Assembly: GCA_002337455.1 (NCBI GenBank)
Contig: DDGC01000023.1
Coordinates: forward strand, 1 to 64,000
Length of the DNA: 64,000 nucleotides
Reading direction: 5' to 3'
Origin: Rhizobiales bacterium UBA1912
GTDB lineage: Bacteria > Pseudomonadota > Alphaproteobacteria > Rhizobiales > Devosiaceae
Positions 16,896 through 25,579 of this stretch are shown piece after piece (the stretch's first letter is position 1; each line of letters begins with the position of its first letter). The notes under the pieces were generated by a model that was not told the DNA's origin, did no database searches, and saw only the letters and a list, made by a program, of their open reading frames with translations. A program made the position numbers and the translations under genes.

Positions 16896-17630
16896 TCAAT
16901 CTCCCGCAAGACGCGCCCTCAGCCGGGCGATGGTTGTGTCCGAGAGCCCGATTGCCCGCAGATAGGCCTGTACCGAGCCGTATTTGGTCTCGATATGGGC
17001 GATGGTGAGCGCCATGGTTTCGGGCTCGGAGGCCAGAAACGGCATGAAGCGTTCAGGGTCGATGCCGCGCGCCTGTGCGCCCGCGATAAGTTCGGCCATC
17101 ATGGGTTCGATCATTTGTGCGGTGAGCGCGTAGTCTTCGACGATCAGAGCGGTTTCGACCCCGGCGATGGTCAGGAGCAGAGCGGCGATAACGCCAGTGC
17201 GGTCCTTGCCCGCCGTGCAATGGAACAGTACGGCGCCGTCGCCGGCTTCGGCGATCAGGGTCAGGACGCGGGCGATGGTTTCGCTGCGTTCGTCCAGGGC
17301 CTTGCGGTAGAGGCTAAGAAGGGCGTCTTCGCCCGGAGCGACAGCCGGCGCGAGGTCGGCGAACAGGGAAACGTTGTGGTAGCTGACGCCGGGATGACCG
17401 GCGAGCGGATTGGGCTGTTCGGCACATTCATTGTCGTGGCGCAGATCGACGACGGTTGTCACCCCGGCATCGATGAGCATGGCGACATCTTCTGCATCGA
17501 GCCGGTGCAGGGCATCGGCGCGCAGCACGCGGCGCCACAGGGTTTCGGTGTCGGCGATCCGGTAACCGCCCAGATCGCGGACGTTATAGGCACCCTTGAC
17601 GGGGATCGAGCGGGTGAGGGGGGAGTTCAT
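16896..17630 (-). CDS. Tyrosine/dual-specificity phosphatase-like protein (IphP type)
   Basis: A 244-residue protein with N-terminal NVRDLGGYRI, typical of IphP-like phosphatases, and the PTP loop HCTAGKDRTG (catalytic Cys about residue 138, Arg in the loop). An Asp-containing segment VVDLRHDNEC precedes it. Members hydrolyse phosphotyrosine, phosphoserine, nucleoside phosphates or phosphoinositides. It is embedded between the second permease and the ATPase of the ABC operon, with single-base gaps. It could dephosphorylate the imported substrate or tune the transporter. No signal peptide is seen, so it is cytoplasmic. Confidence 0.88.
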   Translation of the reverse strand: MNSPLTRSIPVKGAYNVRDLGGYRIADTETLWRRVLRADALHRLDAEDVAMLIDAGVTTVVDLRHDNECAEQPNPLAGHPGVSYHNVSLFADLAPAVAPGEDALLSLYRKALDERSETIARVLTLIAEAGDGAVLFHCTAGKDRTGVIAALLLTIAGVETALIVEDYALTAQMIEPMMAELIAGAQARGIDPERFMPFLASEPETMALTIAHIETKYGSVQAYLRAIGLSDTTIARLRARLAGD

Positions 17631-17631
17631 C

Positions 17632-18516
17632 TTAGCGTATTCCTGATTTCATGAAGGACTGGATGACCTGGCGCTGCAGGACGATGTAGATGGCGAGGAC
17701 CGGAAGGCTGGCCATAGTGGAAGCGGCCATGAGCGGACCCCATTGGGTGCCTTCGGACGACATGAACATCTGGATGCCGATCTGGATGACGCTGTTTTCG
17801 GCCGAGCGGGTGAGCAGCAGCGGCCAGAAATAATCGTTCCAGGTCGAAATGAAGATGAGGATGGCGAGCGAGGCGAGGATGCCGCTCAGATTGGGGGCCA
17901 GCACGTCCCACAGGATGCGCCAGCTGCGGGCGCCGTCCATGCGGGCGGCCTCGATCACCTCCTTGGGGAAGGAGCGCATGGTCTGGTAGAGCAGCATGAT
18001 GGCCAACGCCGAGGCGACATTGGGCAGGATGAGCGCGGGCAGGGAATCGAGCAGTCCGAGCCGGGCGACAATCAGGTAATTGGGGATCATCACCACCTGA
18101 AACGGCACCAGCCAGGTCAGCGCGATGAGCGAATAGACGAGCTTGTCGAACGGGAATCGCCAGCGCGCAAAGGCGTAAGCGGCGAAAAGGCCGGTGGCGA
18201 GCTGGACAATCGTTACGACGACCGAGACCAGAAGCGTGTTCCAGAGCATCTGGAGCACGGGAATGGCGTTGAGCGCATAGATGTAATTGTCGAGCGAGGC
18301 CGATGTGGGCAGCAGCGCCGTCTCAAAGATCTGGTTGGCGGGCCTGAGCGAGGTCACGACCATCCAATAGACCGGGAACAGGCAAAACAGCGACAGCACG
18401 GCCATGAGCACGTGTCCAAGGCCGGTATTGAGCCGGCGCGAGACAAGTGAGCGGCTGCGACGGCGCGGCCGGACCGCGGGCAGCGAGATCGGTGAGGTCA
18501 TTGCATCAGTTGTCAT
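17632..18516 (-). CDS. ABC transporter permease, UgpE/MalG type
   Basis: A 294-residue inner-membrane protein with about six hydrophobic segments, the first at VLMAVLSLFCLFPVYWMVV, and the EAA loop EAARMDGARSWRILWDVLAPNLSG that contacts the ATPase. It is the second permease of the CUT1 system. ATG 18516 lies inside the end of the upstream permease gene (11-base overlap), indicating translational coupling. The residues before it in the same frame lack any hydrophobic or family-like pattern and were left out. Confidence 0.92.
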   Translation of the reverse strand: MTTDAMTSPISLPAVRPRRRSRSLVSRRLNTGLGHVLMAVLSLFCLFPVYWMVVTSLRPANQIFETALLPTSASLDNYIYALNAIPVLQMLWNTLLVSVVVTIVQLATGLFAAYAFARWRFPFDKLVYSLIALTWLVPFQVVMIPNYLIVARLGLLDSLPALILPNVASALAIMLLYQTMRSFPKEVIEAARMDGARSWRILWDVLAPNLSGILASLAILIFISTWNDYFWPLLLTRSAENSVIQIGIQMFMSSEGTQWGPLMAASTMASLPVLAIYIVLQRQVIQSFMKSGIR

Positions 18517-19450
18517 AGAACGAATACCTGTCCATGAGGCGGAAGAGCACGAAGGCCAGTGCGCCGAAGCCGAGGAACAAGATGACGGCGGCGGCTGAAC
18601 TCCAGCCCACCGACATCGATGAAAATCCGAATTCCCACAGCACGTAGAAGATGTTGGTGGTCGAGCCGAGCGGCCCGCCACCGGTCAAAACGTTGATGTA
18701 GGAAAAGCTCCACTGGGCCCCCAGGAGGATGGTCATCATGACAAGGAACAGCACCGTGTTCATGAGCAGGGGGAGCCGGATGTCGCGGATGATCTCCCAT
18801 TTGGAAGCGCCGTCCATGCGGGCGGCTTCGATCAGCGAGGGATTGATGTTGGCGTTGGCGGCCGAAAGGATAAGGGTTGAAAACCCGATCAGCTTCCAGC
18901 CGGTCAGGACGATGATCGTCCAGATGGCGATGGCGGGGTCGCCAAGGAACCGCACGGGCTCGCCGCCCAGCCCGGTGATGGCCTGATTGACCATGCCGTG
19001 GCCGGGATCGAGCAGCCAGCGCCAGACGGCGGCGGCGACGACCGGCGCGATGATCATGGGCACAAAGATGATGGCGCGATAGATGTTGCGCGCCCTATCC
19101 GGCAAATCATGGGTGTAGATGGCGATGGCCAGCGGGATGATGACGGCCAGCGGCAAGAGGCCCACGACATAGACCCCGGTGTTGCGCACCGCCTGCCAGA
19201 ATTTGGGCAGGGCGAAAATGTTGGTGAAATTGGACAGGCCAACAAATTGCGGCGCCGTGTTGGGCAGCATGTTCCACTGGTAAAGGCTGAGCCTGAAGGC
19301 ATCGATGAGCGGCCAATAGACCCAGATGGCAAGGCCGAGCGCGGCGGGCAGAAGATAAAGCCAGGGGGCAATGACGTAGCGATCGTCCGCCTTGAGGCGG
19401 CGCTTGCGCCGTGGGAGCGCCAGGGGGGTATTTGCTGAGATGTCGGCCAT
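18506..19450 (-). CDS. ABC transporter permease, UgpA/MalF type
   Basis: A 314-residue membrane protein of the sugar/glycerol-phosphate permease family. The first transmembrane segment is WLYLLPAALGLAIWVYWPLIDAF, and the EAA motif is EAARMDGASKWEIIRDIRLPLLM. Its family partners form a heterodimer with the UgpE-type protein. ATG 19450 gives the expected N-terminus. It follows the first binding-protein gene by 65 bases, which hold a hairpin (19481-19507). Confidence 0.92.
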   Translation of the reverse strand: MADISANTPLALPRRKRRLKADDRYVIAPWLYLLPAALGLAIWVYWPLIDAFRLSLYQWNMLPNTAPQFVGLSNFTNIFALPKFWQAVRNTGVYVVGLLPLAVIIPLAIAIYTHDLPDRARNIYRAIIFVPMIIAPVVAAAVWRWLLDPGHGMVNQAITGLGGEPVRFLGDPAIAIWTIIVLTGWKLIGFSTLILSAANANINPSLIEAARMDGASKWEIIRDIRLPLLMNTVLFLVMMTILLGAQWSFSYINVLTGGGPLGSTTNIFYVLWEFGFSSMSVGWSSAAAVILFLGFGALAFVLFRLMDRYSFYDN

Positions 19451-19480
19451 GAGCGAGCACCACGAAATCTTTGAAAGGGT

Positions 19481-19507
19481 GGCCGCGAGGGTGATGCCCC
19501 CGCGGCC
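19481..19507 (-). terminator. Hairpin between binding-protein and permease genes
   Basis: GGCCGCG / CGCGGCC forms a GC-rich seven-base-pair stem with further pairing inside (AGGG/CCCC). It lies right after the binding-protein stop. Such hairpins often protect binding-protein mRNA and lower permease expression. The following T content is low, so full termination is unlikely. Confidence 0.5.
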
Positions 19508-19515
19508 GAAGGGGA

Positions 19516-20820
19516 TCAGGGCATCAGGGACTGAGCGTTGGCCTGGGCCTCGGTCAGCGTGGCCTCGACATCGGCGCCGCCGAACACTGCCATTTCCATC
19601 GCATCCATCATCAGCGAATTGATCTGGCGGTAGTTGGGGCCGGGATAGGCGACCCAGGGTTCGAGGCGTTCGAGCTGGTCGAGATTGGGCTGGACCAGGG
19701 GATGCTCGGCGACCCAATCGGCCAGATAGGCCGGATCGGTGACGATGTCGGTGCGCAGCGGGACATAGCCGATCTGGGAGGTGATGGTGGTGTAGGCCTC
19801 ACGCGAGGTCATGAACTTCATCAATTCCCAGGCAGCGCGCTGCTTGAGCGGATCGGCTGTGTGGATGACGAGGCCCGAACCCGAATTGGTGGGCGAGGCG
19901 GGGCGATCGCCAAAGCCGGGCATGGCGGCGGAGCGGAGTTCGAATTTTCCTTCCGAGCCGGCAATGAAATAGGCCTGGAGCACCGAAGAGGTCAGGTACA
20001 TGCCAAGCTGTCCCGATGCCATGGCTTCCATGGACGAGCCGAGATCTGTGGCGCCGTAAACACCGGCATCGTGGAGATCGCGCATCGTCTGGATGGCTTG
20101 GATGGCCTCGGGCTCTGCGAAGGTCAGCGTGGTGCGGTCTTCCGAAAGGGTCCGTCCACCATTGGAGAGGATGACGCTTTGCAGCACCCAATCGTCCCCG
20201 CCCGAGCCGGCGCCGACGATGGCCGCTTCAAAGGGGCTGGCATCGGTTTGTTCGGCAATGGCAACGCCGGCTTCGCGTAGCGCGTCCCAGGTTGCGGGGG
20301 GCTGGTCGGGGTCAAGACCGGCCGCGCGGAAAAGATCGGCGTTGTAGAACAGCACGGGTGTGGAGAACGTATAGGCCAGGGCATAGGTCTTGCCATTGAG
20401 GCGGCCAAGGTTCAGCCCGTTTTCGGACATGCCGTCGAAATGGGCGGCCAACTCGTCGGCGGGAACGATGTCTTCGAGCGCGGCGGCGCCGAAATTGTCG
20501 ATCGTGTAGGCCAGATCGTCGAACACGGTCTGGGTAACGTCCGGGCCGATGCCGGCGGCGAGATCGGCCTGGGTGCGCGATACCATTTCGGTCGATTGAA
20601 CGGGTACGGCGTTGACCGTGATGTTGGGGTTGGCCGCTTCAAAGGCTTCGACCATTCCGCGGGTCGCTTCGGCGCCGATGCCGGTGGAGGCCAGGTTATA
20701 GTTGTAATAGGTGATTTCGACCGGCTGATCGACGGTGGCGGGCATCGACTGGGCCAGGGCTGCCGGCACCGAGAGAGTGGCAAGCAGGGCAGCGATTAGC
20801 TGTGCTGATGGTTTGAACAT
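19516..20820 (-). CDS. Extracellular solute-binding protein (family 1), copy 1
   Basis: A 434-residue periplasmic protein with a Sec signal peptide (residues 1-23, cleavage after ALA-Q). The mature part has the family-1 pattern ITYYNYNLASTGIGAEATRGMVEAFEAANPNI, LAYTFSTPVLFYNADLFRAAGLDPDQPPATWD and LKQRAAWELMKFMTS. It captures substrate for the UgpAE/C-type transporter. It is strongly similar along its whole length to the next protein upstream (20907-22208), a tandem duplication. AGGA precedes ATG 20820. Ligand unknown; the phosphatase and phosphoesterase in the operon suggest a phosphorylated compound. Confidence 0.92.
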   Translation of the reverse strand: MFKPSAQLIAALLATLSVPAALAQSMPATVDQPVEITYYNYNLASTGIGAEATRGMVEAFEAANPNITVNAVPVQSTEMVSRTQADLAAGIGPDVTQTVFDDLAYTIDNFGAAALEDIVPADELAAHFDGMSENGLNLGRLNGKTYALAYTFSTPVLFYNADLFRAAGLDPDQPPATWDALREAGVAIAEQTDASPFEAAIVGAGSGGDDWVLQSVILSNGGRTLSEDRTTLTFAEPEAIQAIQTMRDLHDAGVYGATDLGSSMEAMASGQLGMYLTSSVLQAYFIAGSEGKFELRSAAMPGFGDRPASPTNSGSGLVIHTADPLKQRAAWELMKFMTSREAYTTITSQIGYVPLRTDIVTDPAYLADWVAEHPLVQPNLDQLERLEPWVAYPGPNYRQINSLMMDAMEMAVFGGADVEATLTEAQANAQSLMP

Positions 20821-20875
20821 CGGAGTGTCCTTTTCCGGGCCGCGCTGTGCCGCCCGTGGAAAACAGAAAGGAAAA

Positions 20876-20899
20876 GCCGGCGGCGGTGGCGCCGCCGGC
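20876..20899 (-). terminator. Terminator-like hairpin between the two binding-protein genes
   Basis: GCCGGCGGC / GCCGCCGGC pairs around a short loop, and on the minus strand the stem is followed by a T-rich tract (CTTTTCCTTTCTGTTTTCC). It probably attenuates transcription between the upstream and downstream binding-protein genes. Confidence 0.6.
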
Positions 20900-20906
20900 G
20901 GGTGAC

Positions 20907-22208
20907 TTAAGGCATCAGGGACTGGGCGTTGGCCTGTGCGTCGCGCAATGTGGCTTCGACATCGGTGCCGCCATAGACGGCCATTTCAGCGGCATCCATC
21001 ATCAGGCTGACGATCTGGCGATAGTTGGGGCCGGGCATAGAATCCCAGGGCTCGAGAATGGCGAGCTGGTCGAGGTTGGGCTGGACCAGCGGGTGGTCGG
21101 CAACCCAATCCTTGAGGTAGCGCGGATCGTCGACGATGGCCGGGCGCAGCGGCAGATAGCCGATCTCGGAGGTAATGACGGTGTAACCGTGCTCGGAGGT
21201 GAGGAACTTCATGAGCTCCCAGGCGGCTCGCTGCTTGAGGGGATCCTGGGCCAGAATGGTCAGCCCGCTGCCCGAATTGTTGGGCCGGACCGGCTTGTCG
21301 CCGAAGCTGGGCATGGTGGAGGCGCGCAGTTCGAAATTGCCTTGTGCGCCGGCAACCAGCGACGCCTGCACGGCGCTGGTCTGGAGATACATGCCGATAT
21401 TGCCGGCCGACATGCCTTCCAGCGCCGCTGTGATATCGAGGGGATCGAAGGCGCCAGCATCGTACATGTCGCGCAGCATCTGCACGGCCTCGACCGACTC
21501 GGGTTCGGCGAATTTGAGCGTCGTGCGGTCGCGCGAGAGCACTTCGCCGCCATTGGAACGCACCACGCCCTGGAAGAGCCAATCCATGGCGCTGGGTCCG
21601 AAAATACCGGCGGCAAAGCCGGTCTTGTCGGTGTTCTCCTGGATGGCCAGAGCGGTTTGAAGCACTTCGTCCCACGTCTTGGGCGGCTGGTCGGGATCGA
21701 GACCGGCGGCGCGGAAGATATCGGCGTTGTAGAACAGGACCGGCGTGGAGAATGTATAGGCGAGCGAATAGGTCTTGCCGTCGAGGCGCCCCAGATCGAG
21801 CCCGTTGGGCACCATGCCTTCGAAATGGTCGTCCAGTTCTTGGGCGGGAACGATGTCTTCGAGCGCCACGGCGCCAAAGTTGTTTGCGGTGAAATCGAGG
21901 TCGGAAAACACCATCTGGACAAGGTCGACCGGTTGTCCGGCGGCCAGGTCGGCCTGAACGCGGGCCTGGAAATCGCCAGCTGCGGCACCGATGCCCTCAA
22001 CTGTGACGTTGGGGTTGGCGGCCATGAACTCATCGATCAGCTTGCGGGTCGCGTCTGCGCCGATGCCGGCTGAGCCCAGATTGTAGTTGTAGAACGTGAT
22101 GGTGACCGGCTCATCAATGGTGGACGGGATGGTCTGGGCGGTGGCGGGCAGTGCGCCGGCCAGTATGAGCGTGGCCGAGGCGGCCAGGAGAAGGGTTCTG
22201 CGGTTCAT
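20907..22208 (-). CDS. Extracellular solute-binding protein (family 1), copy 2
   Basis: A 433-residue periplasmic protein with a twin-arginine-flavoured signal (MNRRTLLLAASATLILAGALPATAQ). The mature part is co-linear with the neighbouring binding protein, sharing for example FYNYNLGSAGIGADATR, LAYTFSTPVLFYNAD, AAGLDPDQPP, RTTLKFAEPE and PLVQPNLDQL, and both end in AQANAQSLMP. ATG 22208 was preferred to 22217 because AAGGA is correctly spaced for it. Two binding proteins feeding one permease pair may broaden substrate range. It starts 11 bases after the phosphoesterase stop. Confidence 0.92.
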   Translation of the reverse strand: MNRRTLLLAASATLILAGALPATAQTIPSTIDEPVTITFYNYNLGSAGIGADATRKLIDEFMAANPNVTVEGIGAAAGDFQARVQADLAAGQPVDLVQMVFSDLDFTANNFGAVALEDIVPAQELDDHFEGMVPNGLDLGRLDGKTYSLAYTFSTPVLFYNADIFRAAGLDPDQPPKTWDEVLQTALAIQENTDKTGFAAGIFGPSAMDWLFQGVVRSNGGEVLSRDRTTLKFAEPESVEAVQMLRDMYDAGAFDPLDITAALEGMSAGNIGMYLQTSAVQASLVAGAQGNFELRASTMPSFGDKPVRPNNSGSGLTILAQDPLKQRAAWELMKFLTSEHGYTVITSEIGYLPLRPAIVDDPRYLKDWVADHPLVQPNLDQLAILEPWDSMPGPNYRQIVSLMMDAAEMAVYGGTDVEATLRDAQANAQSLMP

Positions 22209-22219
22209 CTCGAGCATCC

Positions 22220-23086
22220 TTATTCGGCGGCCTGGGTGGCTTCGTATTTGCGGAGCATTTCGGCCATGCCCGCAAAGGTGAAGCTGTGGAGTTCGCGGCG
22301 TTGCGAGGGCTGGGGCACAAAGGAGATGGTCAGGCCCGAGGGGCGGACAGTGCCAAGCGCGAGCGAAGCGCCTTCGACCATGCGCATGCCTTCATGGAGA
22401 TAGGTGACGTCGGTTGCGGCGTGGGTGCCGATGCCGACGACAACGGGGATGCCGTGCCAGTTGGAAACGCGGTCGAAATGGATGTGGCCCGAAAGGATGC
22501 CCAGGATATTGCGGCCGGCGAGCAGATCACGGAGCTTGAGCGTGTCGGCGATGGTGAGGCTTTCCCATTCCATATCGGGCCTGTCCTCATCGAGGGCCGG
22601 GGCGTGGTGGACGGCGATCAGCTTGGGGAGATCGGGGTGGGCGTCGAGTTCGGCTTCGAGCCAGGCGAACTGTTCAGGCTCGATCGAGCCGCCAACCTTG
22701 CCCGGTGTGCTCGAATCAAGAGTGATGAGGTGGACGCCATCGATGGCCTGCGCATGGAAGAACGGGGCGCCGAGATCTTCGTTGCGGCCCAGCATGCCGG
22801 TGTAAAAGCCGTCGCGCTTGTCGTGATTGCCCAGCGCGAAGAACATGGGGATTTCGAGCGCCGCGTCATCAAGGATGGCCTTGAGATTGCGGTAGCTGCC
22901 TTCATCGCCCTGGTTGGTCAGATCGCCGGTGGCGACGATGAATTTGGGCTGGGGCACCAGCGTCTTGATGTCGGCCAGCAGCGCCTTGAGGTTTGCCGTG
23001 GTGTCGGAAAACAGGTGATCGTCGACAATGTCGGGATTGCCGATATGGAGATCGGTGAGATGGACGAAGGTGAAGAGATCGGTCAT
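22220..23086 (-). CDS. Metallophosphoesterase, class III cyclic-nucleotide/glycerophosphodiesterase-like
   Basis: A 288-residue calcineurin-like phosphoesterase. Motifs are DLHIG (Asp, His), GDLTNQGD, GNHDKRD, VHHAP and GHIHFDR, the full set of dimetal ligands for the CpdA/GpdQ family. These enzymes hydrolyse cAMP or glycerophosphodiesters. ATG 23086 gives the normal start (MTDLFTFVHLTDLHIG); upstream in-frame residues are not family-like. It leads the seven-gene ABC operon, which favours a role on an organophosphate nutrient over cAMP signalling, but that is inference. No signal peptide, so it acts in the cytoplasm. Confidence 0.9.
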   Translation of the reverse strand: MTDLFTFVHLTDLHIGNPDIVDDHLFSDTTANLKALLADIKTLVPQPKFIVATGDLTNQGDEGSYRNLKAILDDAALEIPMFFALGNHDKRDGFYTGMLGRNEDLGAPFFHAQAIDGVHLITLDSSTPGKVGGSIEPEQFAWLEAELDAHPDLPKLIAVHHAPALDEDRPDMEWESLTIADTLKLRDLLAGRNILGILSGHIHFDRVSNWHGIPVVVGIGTHAATDVTYLHEGMRMVEGASLALGTVRPSGLTISFVPQPSQRRELHSFTFAGMAEMLRKYEATQAAE

Positions 23087-23222
23087 GACGCGTGTCCTGA
23101 TGTTGATGGCATTGCGTCCGTTTTGGACGCCTTGAGCCGATCGTCTTTCGGCGCGCACGCCGCGCTTTGGGCGAAAGACTTGTGCCCGGCTGCAAACACA
23201 GCTACCGTCGGAACATGACAGG

Positions 23223-23240
23223 TGAATGAAGGTTCATTCA
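23223..23240. promoter_or_regulatory. TetR operator-like palindrome
   Basis: TGAATGAA-GG-TTCATTCA is a perfect inverted repeat with eight-base arms and a two-base centre, ending two bases before the TetR ATG (23243). TetR proteins commonly bind such sites and autoregulate. It sits in the divergent region 23087-23242, so it could also repress the ABC/phosphoesterase operon. Confidence 0.75.
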
Positions 23241-23242
23241 GT

Positions 23243-23815
23243 ATGGAAGCGACGATCGGCAAGAAGGACAAAATCCTCGATGCTGCGGCTCAGTTGATTG
23301 TGGAAAACGGCTTGCAGTGCTCGATGGCTGCCATTGCCGAGCGGGCCGGCGTGGCCACCGGGTCGCTCTACAATTATTTTCCCTCAAAGCGGGCGATGGT
23401 GCTTGGCGTCTATGTGCGGGTCGGCGAGCAGATGTCGCGCGCGGTGGTTGTCGAGCACGCGGATGAGGTCAGCCATGAGGGCCGCATCAAGGGCTATATC
23501 GCCAATTATATCGAGTTCATCGCGGTCGATGCCGAGCGGGCCAAGCTATTTGAATATCTCGACAATTCGCCCGAGTTGAGCCTTACCGACATCGCGGCGA
23601 CCTTTTCGGGGTTCGTCGATTACACCCGCAGGCTGTTCGAGGGCGCGCGCGCGGCGGGTGTGGTGCGCGAGGGGCGTGCCTACCTTCTGGGGAGCTTTGT
23701 GCGCGGGGCCATCCGCCACACGATCAAGCGCCGGCGGCTCGACCCCACGCCGATCGACGAGAGTGAATATGCGTGGATCGCGGACATGTGCTGGAAGGCC
23801 GTGGCGCGGGATTAG
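23243..23815 (+). CDS. TetR/AcrR-family transcriptional regulator
   Basis: A 190-residue protein with an N-terminal TetR HTH (residues about 7-55; ILDAAAQLIVENGLQCSMAAIAERAGVATGSLYNYFPSKRAMV) and a helical C-terminal ligand domain. ATG 23243 was chosen over an upstream GTG that would place the operator palindrome inside the coding region. It is divergent from the metallophosphoesterase-led ABC operon and is the likely local repressor. Inducer unknown. Confidence 0.9.
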   Translation: MEATIGKKDKILDAAAQLIVENGLQCSMAAIAERAGVATGSLYNYFPSKRAMVLGVYVRVGEQMSRAVVVEHADEVSHEGRIKGYIANYIEFIAVDAERAKLFEYLDNSPELSLTDIAATFSGFVDYTRRLFEGARAAGVVREGRAYLLGSFVRGAIRHTIKRRRLDPTPIDESEYAWIADMCWKAVARD

Positions 23816-23875
23816 GGCGCTTCGGCTTCTCGCTTTCACGGTAACGGCGGAGCGGGTGGTTCTGCCTCAGGCGGT

Positions 23876-23930
23876 GAGCGTACTGGACCCCGGCTCAAGG
23901 CCGGGGTGACCAGGCGGGTGGGTTTGGCAG
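23876..23930. repeat. REP-like palindromic repeat, copy 1
   Basis: A CCCCGGC-TCAAG-GCCGGGG hairpin (within 23888-23906) is flanked by GTACTGG on the left and GTGACC...GGTGGGTTT on the right. Nearly the same 50-base unit recurs at 41711-41760. It lies between converging TetR and amino-acid ABC genes. It is a typical dispersed intergenic repeat of alphaproteobacteria. Confidence 0.75.
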
Positions 23931-23942
23931 GGGCGGTTCACC

Positions 23943-24689
23943 CTAGAGCCGTCCGGCCTCGATGATCCGTTGCAGGAATTTGCGGGTGCGGGGGTTTTGC
24001 GGGTTCGAGAACAGGGTTTTCGGCTCGGCTTCTTCGACGATGCGGCCGCCATCGAGAAAGCAAACCCTGTCGGCGACGTCGCGGGCGAAGCCCATTTCGT
24101 GGGTGACGATAACCATTGTCATGCCATCGGATTTGAGCTTGCGGATGATGGCGAGCACTTCGCCGACCAGTTCGGGATCGAGCGCGGCGGTCACTTCATC
24201 GAACAGCATCACCTCGGGCTGGGTGGCCAGAGCGCGCACGATGGCGACGCGCTGTTGCTGGCCGCCGGAGAGTTGCTCGGGATAGGCGTTTTCGAACTCG
24301 GCCATGCCAAAGGCACCGAGCAGTTCGCGGGCGGTGGCCAGCGCTTCGGCCTTTGGTGTGCCGTGGACCTTGAGCGGGGCGAGGGTGATGTTTTCCATCA
24401 CGCTCATATGAGGAAAGAGATTGTAGGACTGGAATACGATACCGATCCTGCGATAGACCCCGTTGCGGCCCCAGGAGGGGTCTTCGAGGGAGACCCCGTC
24501 GAGCGACACAGTGCCGTAATCGAATTCGGTGAGCCTGTTGATGCAGCGTAAAAGGGTCGATTTGCCCGAGCCTGAAGCGCCGATCAGGCAGACGACTTCA
24601 TGGGGGGCGATGGCGAGGTTGATGTCGTCGAGAACCAGGGTCTCGCCATAATATTTGGTGAGCCCGGTAATGGTAATGCGGTCGGTCAC
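23943..24689 (-). CDS. Amino-acid ABC transporter ATP-binding protein (GlnQ/HisP type)
   Basis: A 248-residue ATPase with Walker A GASGSGKST, Q-loop FQSYNLFPHMSVMEN, signature LSGGQQQRVAI, Walker B VMLFDEVTAALDP and H-loop VTHEMGFA. This is the polar amino-acid uptake (PAAT) family. GTG 24689 was chosen as start: it overlaps the permease stop in a GTGA arrangement and gives the expected N-terminus (VTDRITITGLTKYYG). It is the third gene of the operon. Confidence 0.92.
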   Translation of the reverse strand: MTDRITITGLTKYYGETLVLDDINLAIAPHEVVCLIGASGSGKSTLLRCINRLTEFDYGTVSLDGVSLEDPSWGRNGVYRRIGIVFQSYNLFPHMSVMENITLAPLKVHGTPKAEALATARELLGAFGMAEFENAYPEQLSGGQQQRVAIVRALATQPEVMLFDEVTAALDPELVGEVLAIIRKLKSDGMTMVIVTHEMGFARDVADRVCFLDGGRIVEEAEPKTLFSNPQNPRTRKFLQRIIEAGRL

Positions 24690-25579
24690 ATGGCCCCCTG
24701 AAGGCGACGCTGGCGGTCTTTTTTCGAGAAGTAGTCGGTCAGGCGTGCCATGGGGATCGTCGCGACGAGAAACAGCAGCGCGGCGGCGATCAGCGAAGAA
24801 TAGTTGAAGGTCTGGGCGGTGTAGATCTGGGCTTCGCGCACTGCGTCGCGCACCCCGATGACCGAGAGCAGCGCCACGTCTTTCTGCAGGGCGACGGCGA
24901 GGTTCAAAAGCACGGGCATGACGTTGCGGATGGCTTGAGGCAGGATGGCATAGCGCATTGTCTGCCACTGAGAGAGGCCGAGCGCGGTGGCGGCGGCACG
25001 CTGGCCGTCATGGACCGCCTCGATGCCGGAGCGGTAGATTTCGGCCGAATAGGCGGCGTAGGAAATCACCATGGCGGTGGCGCCCCAGAACAGCGCCGAA
25101 TTGGGCAGGCCGGGCAGGTTGAGGGCGGGGATGCCGAAGCCGAAGATCAAGACGAGCAGCAGGACCGGCAGGCCGCGGAACAGATCGATATAGACGACTG
25201 TAAACACCCGCAGGGGCGCAAACCACGGCCCGGTCAGCGAGCGGAAAAGGGCCAGCACCAGCCCCCACGCCATGATGGCGAACAGGCAGATGACCCATAC
25301 CTGAAGATTGAGCCAGAAGCCGCGCAGCACCTGGGGGAAGGAGGCGGCCATGGCGCCGAGATCGAAAAACTGCCGCGCGATGCGGGGCCATGCCTCGGCG
25401 GAGGTCACCGCATAGGCGATGGCACCGAACACGACAGCGACCATGGCAAGCGAGATGATGGCCGGCAGATAGCGATCTCTGGCGCGCAGCTTCTTTTTAG
25501 CCGGGGGGAGGGGCCGACGCGGCTCCGTTTCGGGAGCCGCATCGGTAAAGGCGCCTTGCGGCGGTAGTCCAGAGGTCAT
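24686..25579 (-). CDS. Amino-acid ABC transporter permease (HisM/GlnP type)
   Basis: A 297-residue membrane protein with a Pro/Arg-rich N-terminal tail of about 35 residues, then membrane segments from IISLAMVAVVFGAIAYAV. The PAAT signature IDLFRGLPVLLLVLIFGFG and the EAA-like loop AATALGLSQWQTMRYAILPQAIR are present. Only one permease gene is present, so it probably works as a homodimer. ATG 25579 overlaps the binding-protein stop by four bases, and its own stop overlaps the ATPase start. Confidence 0.92.
   Translation of the reverse strand: MTSGLPPQGAFTDAAPETEPRRPLPPAKKKLRARDRYLPAIISLAMVAVVFGAIAYAVTSAEAWPRIARQFFDLGAMAASFPQVLRGFWLNLQVWVICLFAIMAWGLVLALFRSLTGPWFAPLRVFTVVYIDLFRGLPVLLLVLIFGFGIPALNLPGLPNSALFWGATAMVISYAAYSAEIYRSGIEAVHDGQRAAATALGLSQWQTMRYAILPQAIRNVMPVLLNLAVALQKDVALLSVIGVRDAVREAQIYTAQTFNYSSLIAAALLFLVATIPMARLTDYFSKKDRQRRLQGAM

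Noticed and set aside
20847..22073. A 408-codon plus-strand frame opposite binding-protein copy 2
   Set aside because: A similar antisense frame appears opposite copy 1, as expected if it only mirrors the duplicated binding-protein sequence.
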